Source: Micromonospora matsumotoense (lineage in GTDB: Bacteria > Actinomycetota > Actinomycetes > Mycobacteriales > Micromonosporaceae). Taken from it: a stretch of DNA of 64,000 bases. Under the pieces are notes generated by a model. The model saw only the letters and a program-made list of their open reading frames with translations, ran no database searches and was not told the DNA's origin. The translations under genes were made by a program, and so were the position numbers. Location: assembly GCF_900091525.1 (NCBI RefSeq), contig NZ_FMCU01000017.1, positions 62,001-126,000 on the forward strand, written 5' to 3'. Below, one piece after another: positions 7,996-15,888 of this stretch. The first letter of the stretch is position 1. Every line of letters starts with the position of its first letter.

Positions 7996-8508
7996 ATGAC
8001 CGGGGTACGCATCGCGCGGTGGCAGGCCGAAGACCTGGAACTGCTGCGTCGGCTCAACGTGCCGGAGGTTCGCGACCACACCGGCGGCCCGGAGACCGAC
8101 GAGCAGGTGGTCGCCCGGCACGAACGGTACGTACGCGGCCACGGCCCGCGCAGTGGCCAGATGTTCACGGTGGTGCTGCCCGACGGGCGCAAGGTCGGCA
8201 GCGTCGGCTACGGGGAACGGGTCTGGCACGACGTCCCGGTCTACGAGCTGGGCTGGGCGATCCTCCCCGATCACCAGGGCCGGGGGCTGGCCACCGCCGC
8301 CACGCTGGCGGCCCTCGCCGACGCCCGCGCCCGGGGCCGGGGCCGGCACCGATGGGCGCACGCCTACCCGTCGGTCGGCAACGCGGCCTCCAACGCGGTC
8401 TGCCGCAAGGCCGGCTTCACCCTGCTCGGCCCCACCGACTTCGAGTACCCGCCGGGCCGGCTGATGCGCTCCAACGACTGGCGGCTCGACTTGGCCGACC
8501 CGGCCTGA
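7996..8508 (+). CDS. GNAT family N-acetyltransferase
   Basis: This is a 170-residue acetyltransferase of the RimJ/RimL-like GNAT group. The acetyl-CoA-binding motif A is visible as ELGWAILPDHQGRGLATAA (about residues 87-105, with the Q/R-x-x-G-x-G/A signature), followed by ASNAVCRKAGF near 135-145, the typical B-motif region. The substrate is not predictable; small molecules, antibiotics or protein N-termini are all possible. It is monocistronic, converging on an aldo/keto reductase across a long palindromic terminator. Confidence 0.88.
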   Translation: MTGVRIARWQAEDLELLRRLNVPEVRDHTGGPETDEQVVARHERYVRGHGPRSGQMFTVVLPDGRKVGSVGYGERVWHDVPVYELGWAILPDHQGRGLATAATLAALADARARGRGRHRWAHAYPSVGNAASNAVCRKAGFTLLGPTDFEYPPGRLMRSNDWRLDLADPA

Positions 8509-8550
8509 GCCGACCGGTCGGCCGCCGCCCACCAGGGCAGCACTCCCGCC

Positions 8551-8602
8551 GACATGCGCCACGGGCGGGACCCGCGCGCGGGTCCCGCCCGTGGCGCATG
8601 TC
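8551..8602. terminator. 52-bp perfect palindrome, bidirectional terminator
   Basis: Positions 8551-8576 are the exact reverse complement of 8577-8602, giving 26 bp of uninterrupted pairing around the centre CGCG. It lies between two convergent genes (stops at 8508 and 8607), as expected of a shared transcription terminator. No T-run is present, which is usual for GC-rich actinobacteria. Perfect pairing over this length is more than termination needs. Confidence 0.8.
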
Positions 8603-8606
8603 GTGC

Positions 8607-9458
8607 TCAGGCGGGGATGTAGTCGAAGACGTCCGGGTTGGGGCCCGTCCGGCCCGTCTCGCCCTTGTCCAGCCCGCTGATCCGTTCCATGGCCGTGTCG
8701 TCCAGGGTGAAGTCGAAGATCCGGAAGTTCTCCTCGATCCGCTTCGGGGTGGTCGACTTCGGGAAGACGATGTCGCCGCGCTGCACGTGCCAACGCAGCA
8801 CCACCTGGGCGGAGGTGCGCCCCACCTGCTCGGCGATGTCGACGATCGTCGGGTCGTCGAGCACCCTGCCCTGGGCGATCGGCGACCACGCCTCGGTGAG
8901 GATGTTGTGGGCGTCGCCGTACGCGCGCACCTGCTCATTGGTGAGGTACGGGTGCACCTCGATCTGGTTGACCGCCGGCACCACGTCCGCCTCGGCGGCC
9001 AGCCGCTCCAGGTGCGGCACCTGGAAGTTCGACACCCCGATCGAGCGGGCCCGGCCGTCGCGCCGGAACTCCTCCAGCGCCTTCCAGGTGGAGACGAAAT
9101 CGCCGTCGTAACGGGTCGGCAGCGGCCAGTGGATGAGGAACAGGTCGATGTGGTCCATCTTCAGCGCGGACAGCGTCGACTCGAACGCCTTGCGGGCGTC
9201 CTCGGGGCGGTGGAAGCCGTTGTTCAGCTTGCTGGTCACGAAGACCTCGCCCCGGTCCAGCCCGGAGGTGCGGATCGCCGCGCCGACCTCCGCCTCGTTG
9301 CCGTACATCTCGGCGGTGTCGATGTGCCGGTAGCCGATCTCCAGCGCCCGGCTGACGGCCGCGGCGGTGTCCTTCGGCTCGATCTGGTAGACCCCGAAGC
9401 CGAGCTGCGGGATGGTGTTGCCGTCGTTGAGGCTGATGTCGGGAACGGTGTGTGCCAT
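8607..9458 (-). CDS. aldo/keto reductase
   Basis: The 283-residue enzyme is an NADPH-dependent aldo/keto reductase of the 2,5-diketo-gluconate reductase type. Visible family signatures: LGFGVYQIEPKDT near 19-31, GYRHIDTAEMYGNE (about 43-56; catalytic Asp and Tyr), the catalytic Lys in VTSKL (about 77), the catalytic His in FLIHWP (about 110), and the cofactor signature PKSTTPKRIEEN near 240. It reduces carbonyl compounds in the cytosol; the substrate is unknown. It is transcribed alone toward the palindromic terminator. A second paralogue lies at 35486. Confidence 0.92.
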   Translation of the reverse strand: MAHTVPDISLNDGNTIPQLGFGVYQIEPKDTAAAVSRALEIGYRHIDTAEMYGNEAEVGAAIRTSGLDRGEVFVTSKLNNGFHRPEDARKAFESTLSALKMDHIDLFLIHWPLPTRYDGDFVSTWKALEEFRRDGRARSIGVSNFQVPHLERLAAEADVVPAVNQIEVHPYLTNEQVRAYGDAHNILTEAWSPIAQGRVLDDPTIVDIAEQVGRTSAQVVLRWHVQRGDIVFPKSTTPKRIEENFRIFDFTLDDTAMERISGLDKGETGRTGPNPDVFDYIPA

Positions 9459-9527
9459 GCCGGGGGTTTACCCGGTCAGGCCGCGTCCTCACGGCCCGAC
9501 CGGGGTGATCTGTGACAACCGGACCGT

Positions 9528-10724
9528 TCAGCCCCAGATCGCGGTGGCCCACTCCGGGTGGTCGACGAACGGGTTGCGGTTGCCCTGCCAGCGCTCGTAG
9601 ATGCGCTGGTTGCGGCGCTGCTCGAAGGCGTCCGGCGGGTCCTGCCGGTGCCACTGGAGCAGCACCGGCAGCCGGCCCAGGTAGGGCGCGCTGCCGTTGC
9701 TGACGGAGTTGTTCATCTCCAGGTTCGGCCAGCCGTCGTCACCCTCGTACCGGATCGCCATATACATGATCATGCGGGCGACGTCGCCCTTGACCGCGTT
9801 GCGGGGCTCGAACGAGTCGGCGTCCGTGTAGCTGCCGGCGGCCTCGGCGACCGCGCTGCCGCCGGTGTCGAAGTCCTTGTTGCCGCGTGCGGAGTTGACC
9901 GTCACGTCCTCCGGGCGCAGGTGGTGCACGTCGGTGCCCGGCCCGGTGGCGGTGCCGAAGTCACCGTGCGACTTGGCCCAGACGTGCTCCCGGTTCCAGT
10001 CGTTGGACCCGCCGCCGTTGCTGCTCTTGCTCTGCGACCGTCCGCTGTAGAGCAGGATGACGTTGTTGGCGTTCGCCGGGTCCTGGTCGGTGTCCTTCAA
10101 CGCGTCCCACACCTGGTCGTAGCTGAGCTTCGTCTGGGTCCTGATGATGGTGTGCAGCGAGCTGCGCAGCGCGCTGCCGCTCTTGCCGACCGCGTTCGCG
10201 TAGTACGTCGAGTCGTACGGCCCGGTGGAGCCGGTGGGCGCGGGGGTGGGGGCGGCGGTCGCGGTGGGCGTCGGCGTGCTGCCGCCGCCGAGGCTCATCG
10301 CGCTCGGGCTCTTCAACCCACCGTGACTGAAGTACGCGGTCAGCGTCCCGGTCGCGGTGACCTGCCGGCCGCGCAGCGTCGGGTTGGTCAACAGCCCGAA
10401 CGTGCTGCGGTAGTCGGCGGTGATCTGGACGTAGAGCATCCGGCTGGTGCCGGTCTCGGTGGCGGTGTCGGCCAGGGCGATGGCGGTGTCGGCGGTGTAG
10501 CCGGAGGTGAGCACCGTGCTGGCGCCGGTCGGCTGGCCGATCACGTAACCGGTGACCGTGGCGGTCCGACCGTCCTGGGCGGCGAGGGCCTGCGCCACGG
10601 TCGACGTGGCCGCCGCGGACGCCGAGGTCGCGGTCACCGCCACCGGGACCGCCAGGGTGACGGCGGCGGCGAGCGCGGCGATCAGCCGCCCGGGTCGCGG
10701 GCGGGTGCTGCTCTTCATATCCAT
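9528..10724 (-). CDS. secreted endonuclease I (His-Me finger nuclease) with N-terminal OB-like domain
   Basis: The 398-residue product has a signal peptide (residues 1 to about 38, ending in ATSASAA). A small beta domain follows (about 40-146; DUF6359/OB-fold-like, starting VAQALAAQDGRTATVTGYV), then a Thr/Pro linker and an endonuclease I domain (about 168-398). The His-Me finger signature is clear: NREHVWAKSHG (244-254), DVHHLRPED (265-273) and NSARGNKDFD (277-286). It should be an extracellular Mg-dependent non-specific nuclease for DNA scavenging. ATG 10724 begins the signal peptide; ATG 10718 is also possible. An open frame continues upstream to 10820 but has no export or homology signal. 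Confidence 0.88.
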   Translation of the reverse strand: MDMKSSTRPRPGRLIAALAAAVTLAVPVAVTATSASAAATSTVAQALAAQDGRTATVTGYVIGQPTGASTVLTSGYTADTAIALADTATETGTSRMLYVQITADYRSTFGLLTNPTLRGRQVTATGTLTAYFSHGGLKSPSAMSLGGGSTPTPTATAAPTPAPTGSTGPYDSTYYANAVGKSGSALRSSLHTIIRTQTKLSYDQVWDALKDTDQDPANANNVILLYSGRSQSKSSNGGGSNDWNREHVWAKSHGDFGTATGPGTDVHHLRPEDVTVNSARGNKDFDTGGSAVAEAAGSYTDADSFEPRNAVKGDVARMIMYMAIRYEGDDGWPNLEMNNSVSNGSAPYLGRLPVLLQWHRQDPPDAFEQRRNQRIYERWQGNRNPFVDHPEWATAIWG

Positions 10725-10891
10725 GCCCGGCGATGTTATCGGCCGGAACCCGACCGGCGGGAGGTCGACGAGGTGAATTCCCGCCCACCGCCAACCGCTG
10801 CGCGCCGAGGTCCCACCCACCCGGCGACGCCCCCCGGGACCGGGACCGCTGCGGGGTGGGGCCGGGACCGGTCGGCCCCGGCCTCACCGGC

Positions 10892-11113
10892 TCACTTGGC
10901 GAGCGGCTGGCCCTGCTTGTCGCGGAACGCGCCGACCAGGATCATGATCAGATCGATGAAGGCCCAGATGCCCAATCCGCCGATGGTGATCAGCTGGAGC
11001 ACGCCGGTGCCGACCTTGCCGGTATAGAACCGGTGCGCGCCGAGCACACCGACAAAGAAGCAGAGCAGCAGGGCGACGACCCAGGACTTCTGGGTGGTGA
11101 CAGGAGAGGTCAC
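10892..11113 (-). CDS. TM2 domain membrane protein
   Basis: This 73-residue protein consists almost only of a TM2 domain: a first membrane helix (about 12-28), the conserved loop GAHRFYTGKVGTGVLQL, and a second helix ending in FIDLIMILVGAFRDKQG. The family's function in bacteria is unknown. The GTG start at 11113 is preceded by AAAGGA at a suitable distance. It stands alone on the minus strand. Confidence 0.88.
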   Translation of the reverse strand: MTSPVTTQKSWVVALLLCFFVGVLGAHRFYTGKVGTGVLQLITIGGLGIWAFIDLIMILVGAFRDKQGQPLAK

Positions 11114-11270
11114 TGCGGTCCTTTCTCAGGTGGAGACAGTCGCGGGAGCGTATCCACCGGCCCGGTGTCGCACAAGATCGAAAGTGTCGGCTCCGACCGG
11201 ACGGACGAGCAGGTCCGGGCCGTGCGACCGGCCCCCGACCGCGAGCCGGCCACGGACCCCGCCGCCGGTC

Positions 11271-11318
11271 GGATCGGGCCGGTCGGATGGACACGGATCG
11301 GGCCGGTCGGATGGACGC
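11271..11318. repeat. 24-nt direct tandem repeat, two copies
   Basis: The unit GGATCGGGCCGGTCGGATGG, with four more bases, is at 11271-11294 and again at 11295-11318, differing at one position. It is followed by further GGTCGG-containing degenerate copies to about 11360. It lies in the 266-bp gap between the TM2 gene and the ParA partner gene, downstream of the latter. No gene is supported there. Confidence 0.7.
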
Positions 11319-11379
11319 CGGTCGGGTCGGTGCCGGGTCGGTCGGATCGATTGCGGGTCGGTGCGGAGCCGTAGCCGGC

Positions 11380-11823
11380 TCAGCGGGCGCGGACGGCGGC
11401 GGATGCGACGCGGAACCCGATCGTCCGGTCGACCAGCCGTTCCACCAGTTCCGCCTTGCGCAGGCCGCCCACCCCGCGCAACCCGAGCCGGGCGGCCAGC
11501 GCCCGCAGGTCCCGGATCGACCAGGGCGTCAGGTACGCCGTACCGTCCCGGCGGTGCGCCATGGTGGCCAGCGTGGCCGATGCGGCGTCCAGGTCGACGC
11601 CCGACGGGGTGGGCTGCACCGGCGCGGCCGGCAGGAGAGTCGCCGGCGTCGGGGCGGCCGGCCGGTCGGCGGCGTCACCGGCCGGTGCCACCGGGACGAC
11701 GACCAGCCGGGCCCGGCCCTGCGCCAGCGCGGCGACGTCGGCGGCCGACAGCCCGGACAGCAACTCACCCACCCGGGCCAGCACCCCGGCCGCGAGGTCC
11801 CCGCCGGGCGGCGTCCCGGTCAC
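11380..11823 (-). CDS. small partner of ParA with a C-terminal Rho-N/SAP-like helical motif
   Basis: The 147-residue protein starts with GTG inside the stop region of the ParA gene (GTGA overlap at 11820-11823), so the two are translationally coupled. The N-terminal part is Ala/Gly-rich with helices (VLARVGELLSGLSAADVAALA), and the middle is a Pro/Ala linker. Residues about 105-132 (IRDLRALAARLGLRGVG and GLRKAELVERL) form a Rho-N/SAP-like helix-extended-helix that usually contacts nucleic acid. By position it could be the DNA-binding or adaptor partner of the ParA ATPase, standing where a ParB normally would. It is not a recognisable ParB. Confidence 0.65.
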   Translation of the reverse strand: MTGTPPGGDLAAGVLARVGELLSGLSAADVAALAQGRARLVVVPVAPAGDAADRPAAPTPATLLPAAPVQPTPSGVDLDAASATLATMAHRRDGTAYLTPWSIRDLRALAARLGLRGVGGLRKAELVERLVDRTIGFRVASAAVRAR

Positions 11824-12752
11824 ACCACCACCTCGCGCGGTTGCAGGTGGGCGATGAACTCGGAGGTGATCTGCCGCAACTCCTCCTGCACCACCGGCGA
11901 GGTGACCCGGTGACGCAGCACCACCGGCACCCCGCGCGGGGTGTTCCCGGCGAACAGGGTGATGTTCTCCCGCAGGGCGGTGGGAAAGACCGGCAGCCCG
12001 AGGGCGCGGACCTGGTCCAGGTAGCCCTGGTGGGCGGCGATGGGCCGCTGCGCGGTCAGCTGGATCATGGTGAAGACCACCCCGGCGATGTCCGGGGCCA
12101 CCTTGTGGTGCCGGCGGCTGGTGGCGAACCGGCGGGCGTCGGCGTTGTAGCGGTCGACGAGTTCGCGGACACTGCCGCAGAGGTGGTCGATGCCGAGGGT
12201 GGACAGGTAGTCCGCCTTCGCCGGGATCAGCAGGTGGTCGCTGGCGATGACGGCGGACTGGGTGACCACGTTGAAGTTCGGCGGGCAGTCGATCAGCACC
12301 AGGTCGTAGCCGTCGAGCGCCGCGTCGTGCAGCCCCTCGGCCAGCGCCCCGCGGACCCGGAACAGCTCCCGGTCGTAGTCCTCCCCGTCGGCCACGCCCC
12401 GGGCCAGCGCCAGGTCGATGTCGGCCAGGCCGAGGTGCGAGGCGATCAGGTCGAGCCGCCCGGCCCCGGACAGGTGCGCGTTGGCCGGGCCGGGGGAGAC
12501 CACCAGCTCACCCAGGGTCACCGCCGGGGTGTCCCCGCGCAGGCCGTCGTACCAGCGTTTCACGGTGCGGCCGTCGCGCAGCCGTTCCCGCCAGTCGTCC
12601 GGGTCGTAGAAGCTGAACGTCAGGCTGGTCTGCGGATCGAGGTCGATCAGCAGCACCTTCATCCCCCGGTTTGCCAGTTCGGCCCCGAGGTTGGCGGTCA
12701 CGGTGGTCTTACCCACCCCGCCCTTGTAGTTGATCACGGACACCACGTACAC
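11820..12752 (-). CDS. orphan ParA family ATPase
   Basis: The 310-residue protein is a deviant-Walker ParA/Soj ATPase: NYKGGVGKTTVTANLGAELA (about 8-27) carries the signature Lys, LLIDLDPQTS lies about 36-45, and LVLIDCPPNFN is the A'/Walker B region near 155. It binds ATP, dimerises and typically positions DNA or protein cargo. GTG at 12752 is chosen because GGGGAGG lies 8 nt upstream; an in-frame ATG at 12806 would add 18 residues unlike the family. It is coupled to a small nucleic-acid-binding-like partner. No parB, gidB, rnpA or dnaA is nearby, so it is not the chromosomal segregation locus. Confidence 0.85.
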   Translation of the reverse strand: MYVVSVINYKGGVGKTTVTANLGAELANRGMKVLLIDLDPQTSLTFSFYDPDDWRERLRDGRTVKRWYDGLRGDTPAVTLGELVVSPGPANAHLSGAGRLDLIASHLGLADIDLALARGVADGEDYDRELFRVRGALAEGLHDAALDGYDLVLIDCPPNFNVVTQSAVIASDHLLIPAKADYLSTLGIDHLCGSVRELVDRYNADARRFATSRRHHKVAPDIAGVVFTMIQLTAQRPIAAHQGYLDQVRALGLPVFPTALRENITLFAGNTPRGVPVVLRHRVTSPVVQEELRQITSEFIAHLQPREVVV

Positions 12753-12808
12753 CGACGGCACCTCCCCAGAGGGGGAACCGTAACCGCCAGGATGGCGTCT
12801 GACCATCC

Positions 12809-13891
12809 ATGATGTCCTCCCCGGCCGGTCACGCTCCGCGATCGGCCGGCCGGCTCGTCGCCGTCGGTGCCGGGTTCGCCGCCCTGGCCGTGCTGCTCTG
12901 GGCGGTCGGCATGACCGCGTGGCAACCGCTCACCGAGCCGGTCGGCCCGTGGTCGGAGCGGCTCCCCGACGCGCACACCTACTGGGCCCGTGACCTGCGT
13001 TTCCTGGCGCTGATGGCGGTCGTGTCCGGGCTGGTGCTGGCCGGTGGCGGCCGGCGACCCTGGACCCTGCGGGCCGTGCTGCTCGGCGGTGGCGCGCTGG
13101 CCGCCGACGTCGCCGTCGACCGGGCCGACCCCACCGGCCCCGGCGCGACCGTGTCGCTCGTCGTCCTCGGCTGGCTGGCCGTCGCCCTCACCGCTGCCTC
13201 CGCCGTACGCCGGGACGCAGCGCCCGGGCGGGACCGGGCCGTGCTGGCCGGACTCTCCGTCGTCGCGGCGGTGTTGGCGCTGGTCGCCGTGCTGACCCGG
13301 GCACCGACCGACCGGGAAGCCGAACTGGGTCCGGCCGCCCTGATGACCGGCCTGCTCCTGCTGGCGTTGACCGTGGCGGCTGCGCTGGCCGCCGCACCCG
13401 GGCGGGGGCGGGCCCGGATCGCGGTGGCGGTGGCCGTCGTCGGCGGGGTCGGCCTGCCGGTGGTCCGGCTCGTCGGGCCGGCCGACCGGCTGCCCCCGGC
13501 GGCGGTGCTCGGCGCGGTGCTGCTGGTAGGGGTGACGGTGCTGACCCGGCCCTGGTCGGGCGGCCGACCGGCATGGCGGCGGTACGCGCTGCTCGTCCCG
13601 GTCACCCTGGTCGTCCCGCTGGCGCTGCTGTCCGGCGCGCTGCTGGTCAGCGCGGTTCTCGGGCTCGGTGCCCCGTTGACCGCGCTGGCCGGCAACAGCC
13701 CGATCGCCGGCTCCGATGCGCTCCCGTCGCTGGCCGGGCTGCTCGCCGGTCTGGGCACCGCGTTGCTGCACGCCGGGGTCACTCGACGACCGGCAGCACC
13801 ACCTCGTTGTGTCGCAGGAACCACGGCTTCCACGGCGGGTCGTACCGGGCGTACCGGATCGCCCCCGACGGGGTCAGGCCGGCGTCGGTGA
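12809..13891 (+). CDS. polytopic membrane protein of unknown function
   Basis: The 360-residue protein has about eight or nine hydrophobic helices (for example LVAVGAGFAALAVLLWAVG near 16-34, then FLALMAVVSGLVLAGGG, TVSLVVLGWLAVALTAA and LLVPVTLVVPLALLSGALLV). No motif identifies a substrate. It is divergent from the ParA gene with only 56 bp between the start codons. The last about 37 codons run antisense to the end of the SOUL gene; this tail is low-complexity Thr/Arg/Gly and looks like read-through into the convergent neighbour. Confidence 0.7.
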   Translation: MMSSPAGHAPRSAGRLVAVGAGFAALAVLLWAVGMTAWQPLTEPVGPWSERLPDAHTYWARDLRFLALMAVVSGLVLAGGGRRPWTLRAVLLGGGALAADVAVDRADPTGPGATVSLVVLGWLAVALTAASAVRRDAAPGRDRAVLAGLSVVAAVLALVAVLTRAPTDREAELGPAALMTGLLLLALTVAAALAAAPGRGRARIAVAVAVVGGVGLPVVRLVGPADRLPPAAVLGAVLLVGVTVLTRPWSGGRPAWRRYALLVPVTLVVPLALLSGALLVSAVLGLGAPLTALAGNSPIAGSDALPSLAGLLAGLGTALLHAGVTRRPAAPPRCVAGTTASTAGRTGRTGSPPTGSGRRR

Positions 13892-14342
13892 CGGCCCGGC
13901 CCAGTGCGGTGGCCCGCTGCTCGAAGGCCCGGTCGGTCCACCGCCCGGCGAACCGGACCGCCGCGGCGAGTTGCTCCGGGATCTCCCGGACGGTGATCCG
14001 GGGGTCCTCCGGCTCGGGCACGGTGGCCGGGCTGAGCCGCGCCGGCAGCACGAACCACACCAACCAGTTCCCGGGTCGGTCGCCCTCCTCCTGGACCACC
14101 GGCGCGGTCATCGCGATCTGCTCGGAGCCGGTCGCCTCCTGGACCACCGGCCCGCTCGCCCCCATCCGCCGTCGGGACCGGTTGGCCCCGGACAGGTACG
14201 CGGCCAGCGGCCGGAACGCGGCGGTGCCGGCGGCGGCGAACCCACCGTCGATCCGTAGCTCGGCGACCAGATGGGCCGGGTACCGGCGCAGCTCGAAGCC
14301 GGGGTGCCGGCCCAGCACCCGGTACGGCTGCTGCTCGGTCAT
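13779..14342 (-). CDS. SOUL family haem-binding protein
   Basis: The 187-residue product matches the SOUL/HBP family: an N-terminal GFELRRYPAHLVAEL, a central SEQIAMTAPVVQ (the MTAPV motif), then WFVLPARL, and a C-terminal ARYDPPWKPWFLRHNEVVLPV with the family's conserved closing P-W/F-x-x-R-N-E-V. SOUL proteins bind haem or act as cytosolic tetrapyrrole carriers; the bacterial role is not established. ATG 14342 (MTEQQPYRVL) is chosen; an upstream ATG at 14381 would add only unconserved residues. The 3' end overlaps the convergent membrane protein gene by 113 bp. Confidence 0.88.
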   Translation of the reverse strand: MTEQQPYRVLGRHPGFELRRYPAHLVAELRIDGGFAAAGTAAFRPLAAYLSGANRSRRRMGASGPVVQEATGSEQIAMTAPVVQEEGDRPGNWLVWFVLPARLSPATVPEPEDPRITVREIPEQLAAAVRFAGRWTDRAFEQRATALGRAVTDAGLTPSGAIRYARYDPPWKPWFLRHNEVVLPVVE

Positions 14343-14383
14343 GGGGCACGCTCCCGGTTCCGGAGATCTCCTCCACCGCAACG

Positions 14384-15103
14384 CTACCGCCCGTCGGGGT
14401 TTTCCTCCCGGGGAAGCGGAACGGTCCGCCAGTACTGCCGGCTGCCCTCGTCCCGGACGACCACCCCGAGCCGGGCCAGCTCACCGCGCAGTTCCCGGGC
14501 GTCGCGCTGCCGGCCGGCCTCGACGGCCCGCTGCCGCACGCGCAGCAGCGGGTCGGCCCCCGGCGGCAGGTCGGGCAGCCCCGCCACCCATCGGCGGAAG
14601 GCGTCCCGGTGCGGGTCGGCGTCCTGCCACGGCCAACCGTGCTCACGGAAGGCGTCGCGCAGTCGACGCGGGCTGAGGTCGGACCGTTCCCGGGCCAGTT
14701 CCGCACCGGCGGGGTCGAGCAGCACCAGCTCCTTGCGGTCGGCGAAGACGGCGGTGACGGTCCGGCGGGCCAGATCGCGGTCGACGCCGTCGCGGCGCAG
14801 CCGTGCCCCGGTCCGGTCCACGGTGACGATCAGCCGTTCCCGGGTCCCGACAAAGGCGACGAACAGGCCGGCCAGCACGCCGAGCGCCACGCCCCCGGCC
14901 AGCGCCCGTCGGTACGGCAACCCGGCGACCAGCTCGAACCAGCCCTGCACCGGGGCCCAGGGCAGCCCGGCCACCCAGTCGGCGACCAGCGGCAGCAGCC
15001 CGCCCACGGCGGCGCCCAGCAGCGGGAAGCCAACCCACATCACCACCAGTTCCCCGACGTCACCCCCGACCGTGGTCGGTGCGCCCGGCTCCCCCGCCCG
15101 CAT
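14384..15103 (-). CDS. YqeB family membrane protein
   Basis: The 239-residue protein has two N-terminal membrane segments (WVGFPLLGAAVGGLLPLVADW, then ALAGGVALGVLAGLFVAFVG) and a soluble domain with LIVTVDRTG, DRKELVLLDPAGAELARE and FREHGWPWQDADPHRDAFRRW. This is the layout of the actinobacterial YqeB family (pleckstrin-like domain). The C-terminal LRGELARLGVVVRDEGSRQYWR is also characteristic. Function is unknown. ATG 15103 is 2 nt after the ABC permease stop, so it is the last gene of the ATPase-permease-YqeB operon. Confidence 0.8.
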   Translation of the reverse strand: MRAGEPGAPTTVGGDVGELVVMWVGFPLLGAAVGGLLPLVADWVAGLPWAPVQGWFELVAGLPYRRALAGGVALGVLAGLFVAFVGTRERLIVTVDRTGARLRRDGVDRDLARRTVTAVFADRKELVLLDPAGAELARERSDLSPRRLRDAFREHGWPWQDADPHRDAFRRWVAGLPDLPPGADPLLRVRQRAVEAGRQRDARELRGELARLGVVVRDEGSRQYWRTVPLPREENPDGR

Positions 15104-15105
15104 GG

Positions 15106-15888
15106 TCAGTGCACCTCCCGCCGCATCGTGCGCACCAGCCCGGCGGCGAGCGGCGCGGCCACCCAGACCAGCAGGGACACCCCGAGCCGGCCCCACTGCC
15201 CGGCGGTCACGTCCGGGCCGAGCAGCGGCTCCATGGTGATCGAGGTGTCCAGCCAGCGGGCCGGGTCGTGCAGCGCCGAGATCATCGCGGAGAGGATGCC
15301 CCACACCGTCGGCAGCAGCAGCGAGGTGACGATCGCCAGCGGGGTGTTGAGCAGCAGCAACCCGAACCCCGCGCCGATCAGCACGTTGATGGCCTGGAAC
15401 ACGGCGGCGTGCCCGGCCACCGTCCAGTCGAAGTCCCAGCTGCCCGCCCCGCCGGTGACCCCGGCCAGCAGGGTGCCGGCGGCGGCGACGGTCAGGCTGA
15501 CCAGCACCGACGCCAGCGCGGCGAGCAGCACGGCGGCGAGCTTGGCGACCACCACCCGCTCCCGGCGTGGCACCAGGGCGAACGTGGTCAGGGCGGTGCG
15601 CTGGGACCACTCGGCGGTGATCGACAGGATGCCCAGCACCGGCAGCAGCAGCGCCACCGGCGCCAGTGACGCGGTGAAGAAATTGGTGAAGGTCTGTGCG
15701 GCGTCGTCGACGAAGCGCAGTTGCAGCGCGACGATCGCGGCGGCGATCAGCCCGATCGAGGCCAGCAGCCAGCGGCCGGCCCGGGTGTCGCCGAGCTTGC
15801 GCAGCTCCACCCCGATCAGCCGGGCCAGGGACGGTCCGGGGACCGCTTCCCGGACGGGGACGGGGGGTGTGGTCGTCACGGTGGTCAC
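15106..15888 (-). CDS. ABC transporter permease (ABC-2 type)
   Basis: The 260-residue protein has six hydrophobic segments: LLASIGLIAAAIVAL, LAPVALLLPVLGILSI, VVAKLAAVLLAALASVLVSL, a segment near VFQAINVLIGAGFGLLLL, IVTSLLLPTVWGILSAM, and a last one before TMRRE. This fits ABC-2 type exporter permeases. TAEWSQRTALTTFALVPRRERVVVAK is the typical cytosolic coupling region. GTG 15888 overlaps the ATPase stop (TGA at 15885-15887), so expression is coupled. With the ATPase it likely exports a lipid, peptide or drug; a divergent two-component system is the probable regulator. Confidence 0.85.
   Translation of the reverse strand: MTTVTTTPPVPVREAVPGPSLARLIGVELRKLGDTRAGRWLLASIGLIAAAIVALQLRFVDDAAQTFTNFFTASLAPVALLLPVLGILSITAEWSQRTALTTFALVPRRERVVVAKLAAVLLAALASVLVSLTVAAAGTLLAGVTGGAGSWDFDWTVAGHAAVFQAINVLIGAGFGLLLLNTPLAIVTSLLLPTVWGILSAMISALHDPARWLDTSITMEPLLGPDVTAGQWGRLGVSLLVWVAAPLAAGLVRTMRREVH

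Noticed and set aside
7221..9515. 764-codon plus-strand frame over the FN3/CBM and aldo/keto reductase genes
   Set aside because: It covers real genes on both strands and ends inside promoter DNA; composition is that of a shadow frame.
11380..12752. chromosome partition locus or replication origin
   Set aside because: Only a ParA and a non-ParB partner are present; no dnaA, gyrB, gidB, rnpA or DnaA-box cluster is seen.
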